Source of the DNA: Mageeibacillus sp. UBA1243
GTDB taxonomy: Bacteria; Bacillota; Clostridia; UBA1212
DNA: 7,752 nucleotides
Direction: 5' to 3'
Assembly (NCBI GenBank): GCA_002308595.1
Contig: DBWH01000067.1
Location: 1-7,752 of the forward strand
The notes below the pieces were generated by a model, which saw only the letters and a program-made list of their open reading frames with translations, was not told where the DNA came from and did not search any database. This document shows, in pieces, positions 6,591 through 7,752 of the stretch (the stretch's first letter is position 1; the number at the start of each line of letters is the position of its first letter). Position numbers and translations under genes: made by a program.

Positions 6591-6788
6591 TCAAAGACCG
6601 TATTTCTTCTTGAATTTATCAACACGGCCGCCGGTGTCAACCAGTTTCTGCTTGCCTGTATAAAAAGGATGGCACTTTGAACAAATTTCTACGTTCACCG
6701 CACCCTTAGTGGACATTGTCGTAAAAGTCTCACCGCAAGCACACTTCGCCGTTACCTCGGTAAAATTAGGATGGATACCCTGTTTCAT
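6591..6788 (-). CDS. rpmE: 50S ribosomal protein L31, zinc-binding (C+) form
   Basis: L31 bridges the central protuberance of the large subunit to the small subunit. The 65-residue product starts MKQGIHPNF and has C16, C18, C36 and C39 (CAC and CSKCH) as the zinc site, followed by the family hallmark [25 protein letters not shown]. Length and all four cysteines are normal for type A L31. Family members of this kind can be replaced by a cysteine-free paralogue under zinc limitation; no paralogue is in this window. The ATG at 6788 follows GGAAGGTGA. It has a strong promoter, a structured leader and a terminator, so it is monocistronic. Confidence 0.97.
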   Translation of the reverse strand: MKQGIHPNFTEVTAKCACGETFTTMSTKGAVNVEICSKCHPFYTGKQKLVDTGGRVDKFKKKYGL

Positions 6789-6861
6789 TGTATGTCACCT
6801 TCCTTTAAGACACCAAATAGGTGATTTTTTCGCATTTTTCGGCCGCCGAAAATCAGCGGCG
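6789..6861 (-). promoter_or_regulatory. Structured rpmE 5' leader with sequesterable Shine-Dalgarno
   Basis: From the predicted start near 6861 the leader opens with a GC hairpin: GCCGC (6860-6856) pairs with GCGGC (6846-6842) around a 9-nt loop. Downstream, TCACCT (6824-6819) is exactly complementary to AGGTGA (6800-6795), which is the Shine-Dalgarno itself. The same segment can instead form CACC/GGTG (6823-6820 with 6814-6811), which would free the site. Two exclusive folds, one covering the ribosome binding site, are the pattern expected for autoregulation by a ribosomal protein. L31 leader motifs have been described in Bacillota; whether this belongs to that class cannot be settled by eye. 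Confidence 0.5.
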
Positions 6862-6867
6862 ACGATG

Positions 6868-6896
6868 ATTATAACACTTTTAAAAAGGCGTTGCAA
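6868..6896 (-). promoter_or_regulatory. Strong sigma-A type promoter of rpmE
   Basis: The minus strand shows TTGCAA (6896-6891), a 17-nt spacer and a perfect TATAAT (6873-6868), preceded by TG one base upstream (an extended -10). The predicted start is near 6861. The -35 hexamer touches the outer arm of the inverted repeat that follows the glycosyltransferase gene. Confidence 0.85.
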
Positions 6897-6945
6897 CTTG
6901 TTTTTTTCCAAAAATCGCCAAAAAGAGCGTATTTTTCAACAAGTT
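6895..6945 (-). terminator. Nested inverted repeat at the end of the glycosyltransferase gene
   Basis: The outer arms AACTTGTT (6895-6902) and AACAAGTT (6938-6945) are perfect complements, starting directly after the stop codon. Inside, AAAAAT-CGC (6910-6918) pairs with GCG-ATTTTT (6927-6936) with one bulged base. On the minus strand the inner hairpin ends in ATTTTTGG, so it can act as an intrinsic terminator, though its GC core is only 3 bp. Outer and inner stems together form a long interrupted hairpin. Confidence 0.5.
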
Positions 6946-7752
6946 TCAATCTACGGCCCTGCCCGCAAGTTTTCCGAAGAAGTCCGCGAGTTCTCCGCAG
7001 CATTTTTCCTTAGTGTAGTTTTCAAGGAAGCACTTTCTCGCGTTCTCACCCATTTTTGCAGCAAGAGCCCTGTCGTCCGCAAGCTTTTTCACAGCCGCCG
7101 CAAAGCCTTCCGTGTCTCCGTTTCTAACGACAATACCGCAGCCGTACTTCTCTATATCGCTTATAATGTCCTCTTCGTCAAGTATCGCGATGACAGGCTT
7201 TCCCGTCATGTAGTAAGAGTAAACCTTGCTCGGCGCGCAGAGACCGCCAAGGCCCTTCTCAAGGCTCACCACAAGGGCGTCGCACGAGGAAAGCTCGCTT
7301 TCAAACTCTTCGCCCCTGAGGAATCCGGGGGTTTTTACATTGGCGTATCCGGAAAGTCTCTTTACGATGCTCTCCGCCTTATTCCCGTGTCCCGCAAACA
7401 CAAATTCGACATCTGAAAGATCGTCCCTGTGCTTTTCGATCGAGGCCGTTATCGTCTCCATGTCCTGGCAGATGCCCATGTTGCCGAAATAGCCGCACTT
7501 AAAAGGCCTCTTTGGGCCAGGTTCGGGGTTTTCCTTGTAAAAGTCCCTGTGCCAGTTCGGGACGGTCGCAATCTTTTCTTTCGGTATGCCGCGCGTTTTT
7601 TCGAAAAAGCCTGCCATTTCGCGTGAGATGCAGACGACCCCGTCAAGACTCTCCGAGAGCCCGCGGTTGATTTTTCGCATTTTTCGGGCCATTATGCCGT
7701 TTTCGGACGTCTTGCCGGTTTTGATCGCAATCTCGGGGTAGACGTCGTGGGC
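6946..7752 (-). CDS. GT4-family glycosyltransferase, WbuB-like (5' end outside window)
   Basis: Only the C-terminal 268 residues are present. The frame stays open to the window edge and reads AHDVYPEIAIKTG before the first in-window ATG (7692), so that ATG is internal. The HD-YPE segment near the end of the N-terminal domain is typical of WbuB/WcaI-like GT4 enzymes, which transfer sugars from nucleotide donors during capsule, exopolysaccharide or O-antigen-type synthesis. The C-terminal Rossmann domain shows VPNW (64-67), GYFGNMG (87-93), VEFVFAGHG (115-123) and the donor-binding segment GLGGLCAPSKVYSYYMTGKPVI (167-188). That last segment corresponds to the EX7E region of GT4 enzymes, with E165 ahead of it. 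No membrane segment is visible. The cytoplasmic face of the membrane is the likely site. Donor and acceptor cannot be told. It suggests a polysaccharide gene cluster to the right of the window. Confidence 0.88.
   Translation of the reverse strand, partial: AHDVYPEIAIKTGKTSENGIMARKMRKINRGLSESLDGVVCISREMAGFFEKTRGIPKEKIATVPNWHRDFYKENPEPGPKRPFKCGYFGNMGICQDMETITASIEKHRDDLSDVEFVFAGHGNKAESIVKRLSGYANVKTPGFLRGEEFESELSSCDALVVSLEKGLGGLCAPSKVYSYYMTGKPVIAILDEEDIISDIEKYGCGIVVRNGDTEGFAAAVKKLADDRALAAKMGENARKCFLENYTKEKCCGELADFFGKLAGRAVD

Noticed and set aside
6709..7416. 235-codon plus-strand open frame spanning rpmE start, its promoter and the glycosyltransferase
   Set aside because: It crosses two real genes and a strong minus-strand promoter, with no ribosome site or recognisable domain.
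1..7752. Search for mobile elements, CRISPR, toxin-antitoxin, defence or other accessory systems
   Set aside because: All coding space is filled by recognisable housekeeping or surface genes; no direct repeats, transposase motifs or phage-like genes were seen.

Overview
The window looks like core chromosome from a Gram-positive, Clostridia-like member of the Bacillota, probably in or near the Oscillospirales. The family-level guess is inference. It rests on zinc-ribbon (cysteine-bearing) forms of ribosomal proteins L28 and L31, AGGAGG-type ribosome binding sites, the gene order tig-clpP-clpX, and a lipoprotein with a Cthe_2159-type carbohydrate-binding domain. No transposase, integrase, CRISPR array, tRNA or rRNA is visible. 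All eight protein genes lie on the minus strand, so the transcriptional order runs from the right edge to the left.

In transcription order: (1) The 3' part of a GT4, WbuB-like glycosyltransferase gene enters from the right edge (7752-6946) and ends in an inverted repeat that can act as a terminator. (2) rpmE (L31, 6788-6591) has a near-consensus promoter (TTGCAA-17-TATAAT) abutting that terminator, a roughly 73-nt leader in which an upstream hexamer can pair with the Shine-Dalgarno, and a clean intrinsic terminator (6566-6536). (3) tig (trigger factor, 6485-5196) is followed by a 59-nt inverted repeat (5160-5102). (4) A 312-bp gene-free stretch holds an extended -10 promoter and a GC-rich leader of about 115 nt. 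(5) clpP (4883-4296), clpX (4219-2852), metK (2765-1623) and a surface lipoprotein gene (1562-564) follow with gaps of 60 to 86 nt and no convincing terminator between them, so they may be one operon. (6) rpmB (L28, 419-183) has its own promoter (TTGCGC-17-TATAAT) and a terminator near the left edge (56-26).

Functionally this is a protein biogenesis and quality-control neighbourhood. Trigger factor folds nascent chains at the ribosome exit, ClpXP degrades tagged or misfolded proteins, and two small zinc-ribbon ribosomal proteins flank the block. MetK (S-adenosylmethionine supply) and the lipoprotein appear to ride on the clp transcript; in many Bacillota lon follows clpX instead.

I did not find an undescribed multigene system. 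The points most worth a second look are regulatory and structural: the rpmE leader with a sequesterable Shine-Dalgarno, the long structured clpP leader with a 7-codon mini-ORF, a basic insertion of about 20 residues just before the ClpX AAA+ Walker A motif, a CCxxCC cluster in MetK, and the metK-linked lipoprotein. For metK, clpP and tig the longest open frame begins at a TTG or GTG inside or upstream of the Shine-Dalgarno; I chose the downstream ATG in each case.
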